A stretch of 55,065 bases of DNA from assembly GCA_934661755.1 (NCBI GenBank), contig CAKUJM010000016.1, forward strand, positions 1 to 55,065, read 5' to 3'. Of the stretch, positions 9,114 through 18,088 are shown one piece after another. The translations under genes and the position numbers were made by a program. Numbering within the stretch: position 1 is the first letter of the stretch; the number at the start of each line of letters is the position of its first letter. The notes beneath the pieces were generated by a model. It ran no database searches, was not told where the DNA came from, and saw only the letters and a list, made by a program, of their open reading frames with translations. Origin of the DNA: an uncultured Lentisphaeria bacterium (GTDB lineage: Bacteria; Verrucomicrobiota; Lentisphaeria; Oligosphaerales; Oligosphaeraceae).

Positions 9114-10022
9114 TCAGCCGGGGCGGAGCAGGGCCTCGATGGCGCCTGCCGGGGATTCCGAGGTGTCCAGCAGGGTGTATGTCGCCTGGCAGTCAAGGCA
9201 GCATTGGCGAATTTCCCGCAGGAAGTCCCCGAGGTTGTCGAGATATTCGTTTCGCACCCGTGAGGGTTCAGCGATGGTCTGTCGCCCGTCTTCGGGATCC
9301 TCAAAGGCCGCAGCCTCCACGAATGGCAATGTCAGCTCGTCGTGATCGGCGATTTGGATGGCATGGCAGCGATTGCCGCCGAGGCGCATCGTCCGTAGGC
9401 TTCGTGCCAGGCAGTCCGGCGTGATGCCGATGAAATCCGATAGCCAGAAGCTTGCCGACGACGGCGGGGCGTCGGCGGCGGGGATTTCCGGCGTCCCGTC
9501 CCTGCCGGACGGGACGCATCTGGCGTGGTCCAGCAGATGGCAGAAGGCATCGAGTGATGGCTCCTCATTGCCGCCGTAGCTTCTGCCGCTGGCGGTGAAG
9601 GCCAGGGCAATATGATCGCCCTGGCTTTTGGCGATGGCCGCCAGGACAGCCGCGATGATTGACGCAAAGCGGAATTTGGAGATCCCGGCCCCCATGCCGC
9701 AGTAGTCCATGGAAGCCGAGTCATCGATCAGGAAAAGGACCCGGCATGCATTCTCCGGCGTCTGGATCCGGCAGAAAAGGCCGTCGTTGCGGGCCATGAG
9801 ATGCCAGTCCAACTGCCGCAGGTCGTCGCCGGGCGAATAGGGCCGGTATTGGGCGAAGTCGCGGCCGGGGCCGTGGATGCGGCTGGCGTGGATGCCGCTG
9901 TGCTGCATCGTCTCCAGCACCCGCTCGGCGATGATCCGGCAGGACGAAAGCTGCCGCAGCAATTCCGGCGGCAGCAGCCCGCCGCTGCCGGAAGATGACG
10001 CGATGTGCGCACGGCTGCTCAC
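9114..10022 (-). CDS. DUF58 domain protein (vWA-like)
   Basis: 302 residues. The DUF58 signature is clear: GRDFAQYRPYSPGDDLRQLDW, followed by a vWA-like fold whose metal site begins DDSASM. DUF58 proteins usually sit beside MoxR AAA+ ATPases and other vWA proteins in cell-envelope or chaperone operons. None is next to this copy. The start is a GTG whose last bases overlap the uvrB stop (GTGA), so translation is probably coupled to uvrB. The start has no independent ribosome site that I can see. Confidence 0.85.
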   Translation of the reverse strand: MSSRAHIASSSGSGGLLPPELLRQLSSCRIIAERVLETMQHSGIHASRIHGPGRDFAQYRPYSPGDDLRQLDWHLMARNDGLFCRIQTPENACRVLFLIDDSASMDYCGMGAGISKFRFASIIAAVLAAIAKSQGDHIALAFTASGRSYGGNEEPSLDAFCHLLDHARCVPSGRDGTPEIPAADAPPSSASFWLSDFIGITPDCLARSLRTMRLGGNRCHAIQIADHDELTLPFVEAAAFEDPEDGRQTIAEPSRVRNEYLDNLGDFLREIRQCCLDCQATYTLLDTSESPAGAIEALLRPG

Positions 10023-12052
10023 TTGCGTTGCGTGGCGCTCCTGCGCCTGCCGCCCCGGCCACCCGTGTCTGCCGCAGTGCCTCCGGATGCGTCCTGACGG
10101 AGCTTGAAGAGCTGGTCGCGGAGCATGGCGGCGCGCTCGAACTCCAGTGCCTGGGCCGCGGCCTGCATCTCCTCTTCCAGCTGTCGCTGCACCTCGATGA
10201 CGTCATATTCGTCGGCGCTTTTCTGCAGGAGCGCCGCCGCCGCCGGCGCCTTGCCCGGGTCGTGGACCCGCAGGCTGGACTGGATGGCGCGCCTGATGGT
10301 CTGTGGCGTGATGTTGTGCTCGCGGTTGTACTCCATTTGGCGCGCCCGGCGCTGCTGCGTCGTCCTGATCATGCCGTTTATGGAGTCCGTCATCCTGTCG
10401 GCGTAGAGTATTACCCGGCCGTGGGCGTTGCGGGCGGCGCGTCCCGCAGTCTGGATCAGGCTGGTCTCGGAACGCAGGAAGCCCTCCTTGTCGGCGTCCA
10501 TCACCAACACCAGCGCCACTTCCGGAATGTCCAGCCCCTCGCGCAGCAAGTTGATGCCGACCAGGCAGTCGAAATCGCCGGCACGGAGGCTGCGGATGAT
10601 GTCGACCCGCTCGAGGGCATCCAGTTCGGAGTGGAGGTAGCGGCTGCGCAATCCCACTTTGCGCAGGTACTCCGAGAGGTCTTCGGCCATGCGCTTGGTG
10701 AGGGTCGTCACCAAAACCCGCTCATGCTTCTGGGCCATGGTGCGGATCTCCTCGATGGCGTCATCCACCTGGTTGGCGATCGGGCGGATCTGCACTTCCG
10801 GATCCAGCAGCCCGGTGGGGCGGATCACCTGCTGGACAGGTGTGGTGTGGTCGCGCTCAAATGGCCCCGGGGTGGCGGAGACAAAGACCATATTGCGCTG
10901 CAATGATGAGAATTCGTCATAGGACAGCGGTCGGTTGTCAAGGGCGGACGGCAGCCGGAAGCCGTTGTCGATGAGCACCTGCTTGCGGTTGCGGTCGGCA
11001 TTCTGCATGGCATGGATCTGCGGCAAGGTGACATGCGACTCGTCGATGATGGTCAGGAAGTCATCCGGAAAGTAGTCGATCAGGCTGAAGGGGCGGCTCC
11101 CCGCCGGACGGCCGGAGAGGAATCGCGAGTAGTTCTCAATGCCCTGGCAGTACCCGACCTCCATGAGCATCTCCAAATCATAGGTGGTCCGCTCATGGAT
11201 GCGCTGGGCTTCCACCAGGCGGCCGGCCCGCTCGAATTTTTCCACCTGCGCGGCCAGCTCGCCCCGGATCTCCGGCACGGCGCGCAGAATGCGGTCGCGG
11301 GCGGTGACAAACAGCTTGCAGGGGAAGATCGTCGCCTGGGCTGTGCGCTCGATTTCAGTGTGGCTGACGGCGTTGTAGCGCACCATGCTGTCGATGCGGT
11401 CGCCCCAGAATTCGATGCGCAGGAAGTCCTCGCGGTGGGATAGATAGACGTCGACAGTGTCGCCGGTGGCCCGGAATTGCCCCCGCTCCGGCGACAGGTC
11501 GTTGCGGGTGTATTGCAGCTCGATCAATTTGCGCAGGAGGTCGTCGCGGTTCATGTCCTGGTCGATGACCACCTGCTGTTCCATCGAGGCGAAATCCTGC
11601 GGGTCGCCCATGTTGTACAGGCAGGATACCGAGCTGACGACGATCACGTCCTTGCGTTCCAGCAACGCCCCGGCGGCGGACAGCCGCAGCCGTTCCAGCT
11701 CGTCGTTGATTGCGGAGTCCTTGGCGATGTAGGTGTCGGTGGCGGGGATGTACGCCTCCGGCTGGTAGTAGTCGTAGTAGCTTACGAAGTATTCGACGGC
11801 GTTATGGGGGAAGAAGGCCTTCAGCTCGCTATAGAGCTGGGCGGCCAGGGTCTTGTTGTGGGAAATGACCAGCGTCGGTTTGCCGGCGCCGGCGATTACG
11901 TTGGCCATGGTGAAGGTCTTGCCGGATCCGGTGACCCCTTGCAGGGTCTGGTATCGGCAATTGCGCTTCAGGCCGTCCAGCAGTGCGCCGATGGCCTCCG
12001 GCTGGTCGCCGGAGGGCGAGAATTGCGATTGGAGATTGAAGAGGCCGTCCAT
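10019..12052 (-). CDS. uvrB: Excinuclease ABC subunit UvrB
   Basis: The damage-verifying helicase-like subunit of nucleotide excision repair. The product is 677 residues, a normal length. Walker A GVTGSGKT lies at 39-46. The beta-hairpin region YYDYYQPEAYIP at about 92-103 inserts into the damaged duplex. Helicase motifs V and VI (including QTAGRAARN) are in the C-terminal lobe. A C-terminal UVR domain (about 615-650) binds UvrC. The next gene overlaps its stop codon. The only UvrA in the window is of class II and lacks the UvrB-binding domain, so the working partner must be encoded elsewhere. Confidence 0.96.
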   Translation of the reverse strand: MDGLFNLQSQFSPSGDQPEAIGALLDGLKRNCRYQTLQGVTGSGKTFTMANVIAGAGKPTLVISHNKTLAAQLYSELKAFFPHNAVEYFVSYYDYYQPEAYIPATDTYIAKDSAINDELERLRLSAAGALLERKDVIVVSSVSCLYNMGDPQDFASMEQQVVIDQDMNRDDLLRKLIELQYTRNDLSPERGQFRATGDTVDVYLSHREDFLRIEFWGDRIDSMVRYNAVSHTEIERTAQATIFPCKLFVTARDRILRAVPEIRGELAAQVEKFERAGRLVEAQRIHERTTYDLEMLMEVGYCQGIENYSRFLSGRPAGSRPFSLIDYFPDDFLTIIDESHVTLPQIHAMQNADRNRKQVLIDNGFRLPSALDNRPLSYDEFSSLQRNMVFVSATPGPFERDHTTPVQQVIRPTGLLDPEVQIRPIANQVDDAIEEIRTMAQKHERVLVTTLTKRMAEDLSEYLRKVGLRSRYLHSELDALERVDIIRSLRAGDFDCLVGINLLREGLDIPEVALVLVMDADKEGFLRSETSLIQTAGRAARNAHGRVILYADRMTDSINGMIRTTQQRRARQMEYNREHNITPQTIRRAIQSSLRVHDPGKAPAAAALLQKSADEYDVIEVQRQLEEEMQAAAQALEFERAAMLRDQLFKLRQDASGGTAADTGGRGGRRRSATQRK

Positions 12053-12092
12053 CGGAATCTGGTTTGCGCCGCCGTGCGGTACGGTGGATGCG

Positions 12093-14882
12093 TCATTGCC
12101 GGGGCTGGTCCTTGCGGGTGTAGCGGCATGCCGGATAGGCGGTGCAACCGACGAAGGTGCGGCCGCGGTAGGCCTTGCGCACCAGCGGGGCGCCGCATTG
12201 CGGGCACTTCTCGTCGAGGATCTCGTCGGCCGCCGGACGTGCGGCCGGGGGGATTGCGGCGCCGGCGGATGGCGCCGGGGAATCCTTCCCGGCGTATTTG
12301 GCGCACATCTTCTGCAATGCCGCGATCTGCCGGTCGCTCAGGATTCCGCGGCGGCGGTATTGATCCGCCAGCGAGGTGTAGAATGCCCGGTCGTCGTAAG
12401 TGCGGCTGCCGCGCTTGGCAGGCGCCTTCCAGTCGGTGATGCCCTCGCAGAACTTGAACAGCGCCTCGATTGCCGCCTTGGCCTCCGGGGACAATGGCGC
12501 CGCCGCGGTGCCGCCTTCCTCCGCGCCGCCGCCAGAGGACGAATCCGCCATCCCCGGGACCGCGACGGCATATTTGGCGGCCAGCTTGCGTAGCGCGCTG
12601 ATCTGGGCCGGCGTGAGCTTGCCGGTCCGCTTGGCCTGGGTGCATATCGAGCGGAAGAATTTGCCGTCGTCATAGGTGCGGCGTCCGCGGGTGGCGGGCT
12701 TTTCCCACTCGGTGTCCTTCATCTTCTCAATCAGCTCGGCGATTTCGGCGGGAATTTCCTTCGCATTGGAAGTGCGCGCAGTGGCGGCGGCATGCTCCTG
12801 CTGCTGGAGCAGCATCTGGGCGACCCCCAGCTCTTCAGCCTTCGCCATGAGCTGTGGGGATTGCGCGGCGTATTTGCCGGCGACATGGAGCAGCGCGGCG
12901 GATTGGCGCTCGGAAATCCCGCGGCCGCCGGCAAGCTGCCTGCGGAGCCTGCCGACAAAGCTGGCGTCATCATAGCGGCTGTCTTCGCCCTTGGGCGCAA
13001 AGTCGAACTCCTCCGGGAAAAGCGAGAGGATTTTTTCCGCCTGGTCGTCAGGCAGCGGCGCGACTGATGGATTGGCGCCGCATCCGGCCAGCCACTGCTG
13101 GAAGCTGTGGTAGAAGTTGCCGAGCATGTCCACCCAGTTGATGCCGCCGTCCGCAATTTCGTCCAGCTGCTCCTCCATTTTGGCGGTGAAGCCGACATTG
13201 AACAGCTCCGGGAATTTCGCCACCAGATAGTCGCATAGTCTCATCCCCAGATCGGTGGGATAAAGGGCGGAGCTCTTCTTCTCGACGTATTTCTTGAGCT
13301 GGATGGCGCTGACGGTGGCCGCGTAAGTCGATGGTCGCCCGACGCCGTTGCTCTCCATCGCCTTGACCAGCGCCGCCTCCGAGTAGCGGTTCGGCGGCTG
13401 GGTGAAGCACTGTTCGCGGGCAAGCGGCCGCCGGGACAGCTGGCAGGGGACTCCGGCCGACAACCTGGGCAGACGACCGGTGAGGTTGTCCATCTCGTCC
13501 TCCTGCCCGAGGTCCTTCATGCTGTACACGATCTGGTAGCCGGGGAAGACGGTTTCGCGGGCGGCGACCCGGAAGACACAGCCTTCAGGAGAGTCCGATT
13601 TGCCGATGACGCGGCGGCCATCCTCGGAGAAAATCCACCCCGTGGCCACCGGGGACAGCGCCGGGCCGGTGGACTCGATCTCGATTGAGTGGTCGATCTG
13701 CTGCGCCGGAGTCATCTGGCTGGCGACAAAGCGGTTCCAGATCAGCCGGTAGAGCTTGAGTTGCTGGGGGGTGAGAATCCCCGCCAGGCTCTCCGGAGTA
13801 CGCTCGACATTGGTGGGCCGGATCGCCTCATGGGCCTCCTGGGCGCTTTTGCCGGAACGGTAGCGGTTGGGCTTGTCCGGTACATACTGCGGTCCGTAGG
13901 CCGAGGCGATATAGCTGCGGGCGCTGTCTTGCGCTTCCTTGGCGACGTTGACCGAGTCGGTACGCATATAGGTGATCAGGCCCCCGGTGGTTCCTCCGCC
14001 TTCGCTGACTCCCTCGTAGAGCTCCTGTGCCATCCTCATGGTCATGGTGGTGCTGAAATGCAGGCTTCCACCGGCGGCCTGCTGCAGGGTGCTGGTGGTG
14101 AATGGCGGCGCGGCCCCCTGCTTGCGCGGCTTGTCGGCGATCGACAGCACCCGGTGGGTGGTGTCCGCATGCTCGACGGCGTCCGCCAGCGCGTTGGCGC
14201 CGGCGGCGTCACGTACTTCGGCCTTGTGCCCGCCGATCCGGGAGAGGCGGGTCTTCAGCTCGCATTGGGCCCCCGACGGCGTGAAAAAAGCATCGAGATT
14301 CCAGTACTCCTCCGGCTTGAAGGCCTGGATCTCGCGTTCGCGCTCCACCACCAGCCGCAGCGCGACCGACTGCACCCGCCCGGCGCTGGTCTTCTGGGCG
14401 ACATTGCGGCATGCCAGCGGACTTACCATGAAGCCGACAATCCGGTCCAGCACCCGCCGCGCCTGCTGGGCATCCACCAGCTTCATGTCGATCTCCCCGG
14501 GATTGGCAAAGGCGCTGTCGATGGCGGACTTGGTGATCTCATGATAGGAGATGCGGTGGAAGCTGGCCTTGGTGGAACCGCGCAGCAACTCGGAAAGATG
14601 CCACGAGATGGCCTCGCCTTCGCGGTCCGGGTCCGTCGCCAGATAGATGTCGGCGACATCCTTGGCGACCTTGCGCAGATCCGCAATCACCTTCCTGCCG
14701 GACGGGGTGAGGACATAATCCGGCGTGAAGCCATGGGCAAGATCGACATGCAGCCCGCCGCCTTCCGGCAGGTCGCGCACATGGCCATATGACGCCCGCA
14801 CAATGGTCCCGCCCCCCAGCAACTGGCCAATCGTATGCGCCTTGGCAGGCGACTCCACAATCATCAAGCTTTTGTTTGACAT
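12093..14882 (-). CDS. topA: DNA topoisomerase I (type IA) with three-fold repeated C-terminal domain
   Basis: Relaxes negatively supercoiled DNA. 929 residues from the ATG at 14882, where homology begins (SLMIVESPAKAHTI, Toprim domain). The Toprim DPDREGEAI motif and the catalytic tyrosine region YMRTDSVN are present. After the core, three copies of a roughly 50-residue unit begin near residues 626, 724 and 816, each with the core (R)xYDD-F and a later AALxxxAxKYA. One four-cysteine zinc ribbon (CPQC ... C ... C) begins near residue 893 and ends the protein. The repeats stand where most bacterial TopA proteins carry further zinc ribbons. It shares direction with dprA upstream, a common gene pair. 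Confidence 0.93.
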   Translation of the reverse strand: MSNKSLMIVESPAKAHTIGQLLGGGTIVRASYGHVRDLPEGGGLHVDLAHGFTPDYVLTPSGRKVIADLRKVAKDVADIYLATDPDREGEAISWHLSELLRGSTKASFHRISYHEITKSAIDSAFANPGEIDMKLVDAQQARRVLDRIVGFMVSPLACRNVAQKTSAGRVQSVALRLVVEREREIQAFKPEEYWNLDAFFTPSGAQCELKTRLSRIGGHKAEVRDAAGANALADAVEHADTTHRVLSIADKPRKQGAAPPFTTSTLQQAAGGSLHFSTTMTMRMAQELYEGVSEGGGTTGGLITYMRTDSVNVAKEAQDSARSYIASAYGPQYVPDKPNRYRSGKSAQEAHEAIRPTNVERTPESLAGILTPQQLKLYRLIWNRFVASQMTPAQQIDHSIEIESTGPALSPVATGWIFSEDGRRVIGKSDSPEGCVFRVAARETVFPGYQIVYSMKDLGQEDEMDNLTGRLPRLSAGVPCQLSRRPLAREQCFTQPPNRYSEAALVKAMESNGVGRPSTYAATVSAIQLKKYVEKKSSALYPTDLGMRLCDYLVAKFPELFNVGFTAKMEEQLDEIADGGINWVDMLGNFYHSFQQWLAGCGANPSVAPLPDDQAEKILSLFPEEFDFAPKGEDSRYDDASFVGRLRRQLAGGRGISERQSAALLHVAGKYAAQSPQLMAKAEELGVAQMLLQQQEHAAATARTSNAKEIPAEIAELIEKMKDTEWEKPATRGRRTYDDGKFFRSICTQAKRTGKLTPAQISALRKLAAKYAVAVPGMADSSSGGGAEEGGTAAAPLSPEAKAAIEALFKFCEGITDWKAPAKRGSRTYDDRAFYTSLADQYRRRGILSDRQIAALQKMCAKYAGKDSPAPSAGAAIPPAARPAADEILDEKCPQCGAPLVRKAYRGRTFVGCTAYPACRYTRKDQPRQ

Positions 14883-15060
14883 ATAATTCCGTAATGGTTT
14901 CAAAATTCGTGGCATCCGCCCGGCCGGCCGCGGCATCTCGGATTTCGCGGCTTGCGGGCGGAAAACTGGACAGATGTGGCGCGGGAGAGCCGCCCTCCAT
15001 GCCACCCAGGTTTTCAGTGCAGGCGCTAAATATAACCTGCGGCAGGCGGGCGATGCGCGC

Positions 15061-16224
15061 CTATCCTGGCTTCGGAACGGAGTCGTCCACCGCCACCCGG
15101 TTGGGCAGCTGCCGCAGCCGCTTGCCCGGCAGCTGCTCGATGAGCTGCTTGATTTCCAGCATCAGCAGAATCCCCAGCACCGTCGATGCCGGCTCGTCAA
15201 GACGCGCCACCAGGTCGTCCACCCCGCAGCCACTGTGTCCGATCTGCTGCCACACCCGGAACTCATGCGGCGACACCGGGATTGACAGGACTGTAGTCTG
15301 CGACTGCTGCCGTTCGCGGTCCCGCCGCCGTTCGTCCAGTGAGGGCAGAAGCGAAAACTCCTCCATGATGTCGCCGAAGGACTCCACCAGCCTCGCGCCA
15401 TCCCGGATCAATGCGTTGCAGCCGTGCGCGAACGGCCCGTCCACCCGTCCGGGTATGGCGAATACCGCCCGTCCCTGCTCCATCGCCTGGGCGGCGGTGA
15501 TCAGGCTGCCGGAACGCAGGCCCGCCTCGACCACCAGGGTCCCGCGGCATAGCCCGGAGATGATGCGGTTGCGCATCGGAAAATGACGGCGGTCCGGCTT
15601 CTGCCCCATGGGAAATTCGCTGACAACCGCGCCGCCGCCTTCCGCAATCCGCCTGGCCAAGTCGATGTTCTCCTCCGGGTAGACATGGAGAAAGCCGCTG
15701 CCCAGGACTGCAATGGTCCTCCCTCCCGCCGAGACTGTGGATTCGTGGCAGATGGTGTCGATCCCGCGCGCCAGCCCGGAGACGACGACCCAGCCGCTGC
15801 GGACCGCATCGGTGGCAAATTGACGCGCCATGGTCTCGCCATAGCCAGTTGTCACCCGCGAGCCGACCATTGCGATCATCCGGTTGCATTCGCAAAGCGC
15901 CTCGATGCTGCCGTGGACGTACAAGCAGATCGGCGGGTCGTGAATCTCGCGAAGCGCCGCCGGATAGCACGCATCCTCGATGGTGATGATCCGTACTCCC
16001 GCCTGACGCACCCGGAGCTCCTCCTCGCGCAGGTTGAAAAAGCGCGGCCAGTCATGCAGCGTCTGCGCACAGCGCTCCCCCAGGCGCGGCACCGCCAGCA
16101 GACTGGAGACCGGCGCACCGAGAATCTGGACCGGATCCGGCCAGCATTCCAGCAGCGACCGCAGCCGCACCGGGCCAATCTCCGGCAGCGCATTGATGAT
16201 GATGAGGGCCTCCCGTCGTTCCAT
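15061..16224 (-). CDS. dprA: DNA-processing protein DprA
   Basis: DprA loads RecA on incoming single-stranded DNA during natural transformation. The product is 387 residues from the ATG at 16224. It has a short N-terminal helix-hairpin-helix-like region (ALPEIGPVRLRSLL), then the Rossmann-like DNA_processg_A domain with MVGSR, SGLARGID and RNRIISGL motifs, and a C-terminal winged-helix-like segment. An in-frame ATG at 16257 is possible but adds a segment unlike the family. comF and a PilT/PilU ATPase, also linked to DNA uptake, lie elsewhere in the window. Confidence 0.93.
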   Translation of the reverse strand: MERREALIIINALPEIGPVRLRSLLECWPDPVQILGAPVSSLLAVPRLGERCAQTLHDWPRFFNLREEELRVRQAGVRIITIEDACYPAALREIHDPPICLYVHGSIEALCECNRMIAMVGSRVTTGYGETMARQFATDAVRSGWVVVSGLARGIDTICHESTVSAGGRTIAVLGSGFLHVYPEENIDLARRIAEGGGAVVSEFPMGQKPDRRHFPMRNRIISGLCRGTLVVEAGLRSGSLITAAQAMEQGRAVFAIPGRVDGPFAHGCNALIRDGARLVESFGDIMEEFSLLPSLDERRRDRERQQSQTTVLSIPVSPHEFRVWQQIGHSGCGVDDLVARLDEPASTVLGILLMLEIKQLIEQLPGKRLRQLPNRVAVDDSVPKPG

Positions 16225-16272
16225 GGACAAAATATACAGCTTGCGGCAATGCCGCAAATGACGGAAAAACGA

Positions 16273-16960
16273 AAATCCCCAAAAGTGCGCGATTGGCAGA
16301 CACTTTACAAACGGCGTGTAAAACGGCGGGGGTAGTTTTGCACCCCGCCATCGTATGACGAACCGCCGTGCATGGCCGTAAAACGACCGCGCTCACGTTC
16401 TCCGACAGGAAAAGCCTCCCTGCAAGGGGAGGTGGCGCGGCAGCGCCGGAGGGCTTGGCGCCGGTCATGACGTGCGTCCATGCGTAGTTTGAAGAACGCG
16501 CCATGTCGTAATAACATAATTGTCAAGGGCGGGACGCCCTTGCTACCCCGGGGGAGGCTGGGGGGCCGGAGGGGTTGGCGCCGGGCTTGACGTGCCGCCG
16601 TGCATGGCCGTAAAACGACCGCGCTCACGTTCTCCGACAAGAAAAGCCTCCCCTGCAAGGGGAGGTGGCGCGCCAGCGCCGGAGGGGTTGGCGTCGGGCT
16701 TGACGTGCGTCCATGCGTAGTTTGAAGAACGCGCTTTGTTGTAACAACATAATTGTCCAAGGCCGAGACGGCCTTGCTACCCCCTTGTCAAGTCCACTCA
16801 CGCTGATAACCCCTCCCCCCCCCCTCGCGCGCGCGACCTTATAGGTGGGCCAATGCTCCCCCGCCCGACCACCCATCGTTAAGTTAAGCACCCGAAACGA
16901 CATTGCCAGCCGGGATCGCCATAATCCCCAAAAGTGTGCGATTGGCAGACACTTTACAAA
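16273..16960 (+). repeat. Modular palindromic repeat array 2 (hairpin, A-B-A-B-C)
   Basis: Module A copies start near 16380 and 16611, each followed by a B module (about 16488-16610 and 16722-16790). Module C (about 16820-16960) ends in the same hairpin as array 1. A diverged copy of that hairpin, AAAGTG (16282-16287) with CACTTT (16301-16306), sits at the left end in the same orientation, so the array is bracketed by direct repeats about 650 bp apart. A GGCGGGG/CCCCGCC hairpin lies at 16325-16349. The array fills most of the gap between dprA and the pseudopilin-like gene. Confidence 0.85.
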
Positions 16961-17086
16961 AAAGTGCGTGCGGTCTCGGCTGGCGCCGCCGCCAGAGAAA
17001 GCCGTTGGCGGATGCAAGTCAGTGGGGGGGGAGCGGATGCGATGCCATCCGTAAGGAAGCGCAGCATATTTTTTTTGTCCGATGCT

Positions 17087-17115
17087 TTGAATTTTTAGAT
17101 TTTAACGTATATTAT
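17087..17115 (+). promoter_or_regulatory. Sigma70-like promoter for the carbohydrate locus
   Basis: TTGAAT (17087-17092) and TATTAT (17110-17115) are separated by 17 bp in an unusually AT-rich patch between the GC-rich repeat array and the gene at 17277. Predicted from sequence only. Confidence 0.5.
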
Positions 17116-17121
17116 CTAAAA
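17093..17121. promoter_or_regulatory. Inverted repeat overlapping the -10 box, possible operator
   Basis: TTTTAGAT (17093-17100) and ATCTAAAA (17114-17121) are perfect inverted 8-mers around 13 nt. They lie over the spacer and -10 of the predicted promoter, where a repressor would act. No binding protein is identified; a LacI-family regulator is encoded about 37 kb away, and no link is shown. Confidence 0.4.
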
Positions 17122-17276
17122 TAACCAGCCTCTGAATCCGCGGTGCCGGGAGGTTTTGCGTCTTGATGGCGCAAGGGCATCGCCCTTCACGCTGCTTTGG
17201 CAAACGGCATTTTTGTCTTCAACATGTGAAATACCAGGTGCATCATCTAATTGAAAACAGAAAAAAGGAGGAGAGA

Positions 17277-18026
17277 ATGAAGACTGCTAAGAATTTCACG
17301 CTCATCGAGCTGTTGGTGGTGATCGCGATTATTGCCATCCTGGCCTCGATGCTGCTGCCGGCGCTGGGCAAAGCGCGTGACAAGGCCCGGACCATCAGCT
17401 GCATCAACAACCTCAAGCAGGTCTCGCTGTTCTCAAGGATGTACAGCGACGACAGCGACGACTATCATGTCTGCCGCAACTACGGTATCAAGGATGGCCG
17501 TGACGACCGCGTCTGGGGCTGGCAGCTTGCCCATGGCAAATACCTCAACACCACCAATATCCTGCGCTGTCCGATGACCAAGGCGATCAACACGAGTCTG
17601 GACATGCCCTCCAATGACTTCAACTGGCAATTCACCTATGCGATCAATGCATCGATGGAGGGTGCGTTCACCAACGATATTCCATGGTGGGGAGTGGGCG
17701 CATTCGGCAAGAACCGCTATGTCAAGCTGACCTCGGTGAAGCGCTCGTTCAGCGCGGTGGTGGAATATTCCGATTCGAAGCACTGGGATGATTCCCGCCG
17801 CGGATGCTACTATTGCGAGGGCAACAACAGTGCGGACAACACCCTCGAATTGCGTCATGGCGGCAACAGCCAGGTGAACATCGCATGGCTGGACGGACAC
17901 GCCACCACGCTTTCGGCCAGATCGCCGGGGGCGGCCGGAATCCTCCAAATCACCTCCGCCGGCGGGCCGCTGGTGGGGCGCTTTGTCGACAGGAAGTCGC
18001 CGTGGCTGATCATCGACGGAAAATAG
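17277..18026 (+). CDS. Prepilin-type N-terminal methylation domain protein with H-X9-DG C-terminal motif
   Basis: 249 residues from the ATG at 17277, which follows a strong ribosome site (AAGGAGGAGA). The N-terminus is a type IV prepilin/pseudopilin leader: KNFTLIELLVVIAIIAILAS, with cleavage expected before the first F and the conserved Glu five residues later. The body is a DUF1559-like domain ending near HGGNSQVNIAWLDGH, the H-X9-DG motif that is abundant in Planctomycetes and Lentisphaerota. Such proteins are exported and often encoded beside carbohydrate-degradation genes, as here, but their exact role is unknown. It is first in a probable transcription unit through 25965. Confidence 0.9.
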   Translation: MKTAKNFTLIELLVVIAIIAILASMLLPALGKARDKARTISCINNLKQVSLFSRMYSDDSDDYHVCRNYGIKDGRDDRVWGWQLAHGKYLNTTNILRCPMTKAINTSLDMPSNDFNWQFTYAINASMEGAFTNDIPWWGVGAFGKNRYVKLTSVKRSFSAVVEYSDSKHWDDSRRGCYYCEGNNSADNTLELRHGGNSQVNIAWLDGHATTLSARSPGAAGILQITSAGGPLVGRFVDRKSPWLIIDGK

Positions 18027-18088
18027 CCTTTCCATTTGCGTCATCAGCAGCCGGAAGGCAGAAGCAAAAAAGCAGGGAATAGATAAAA

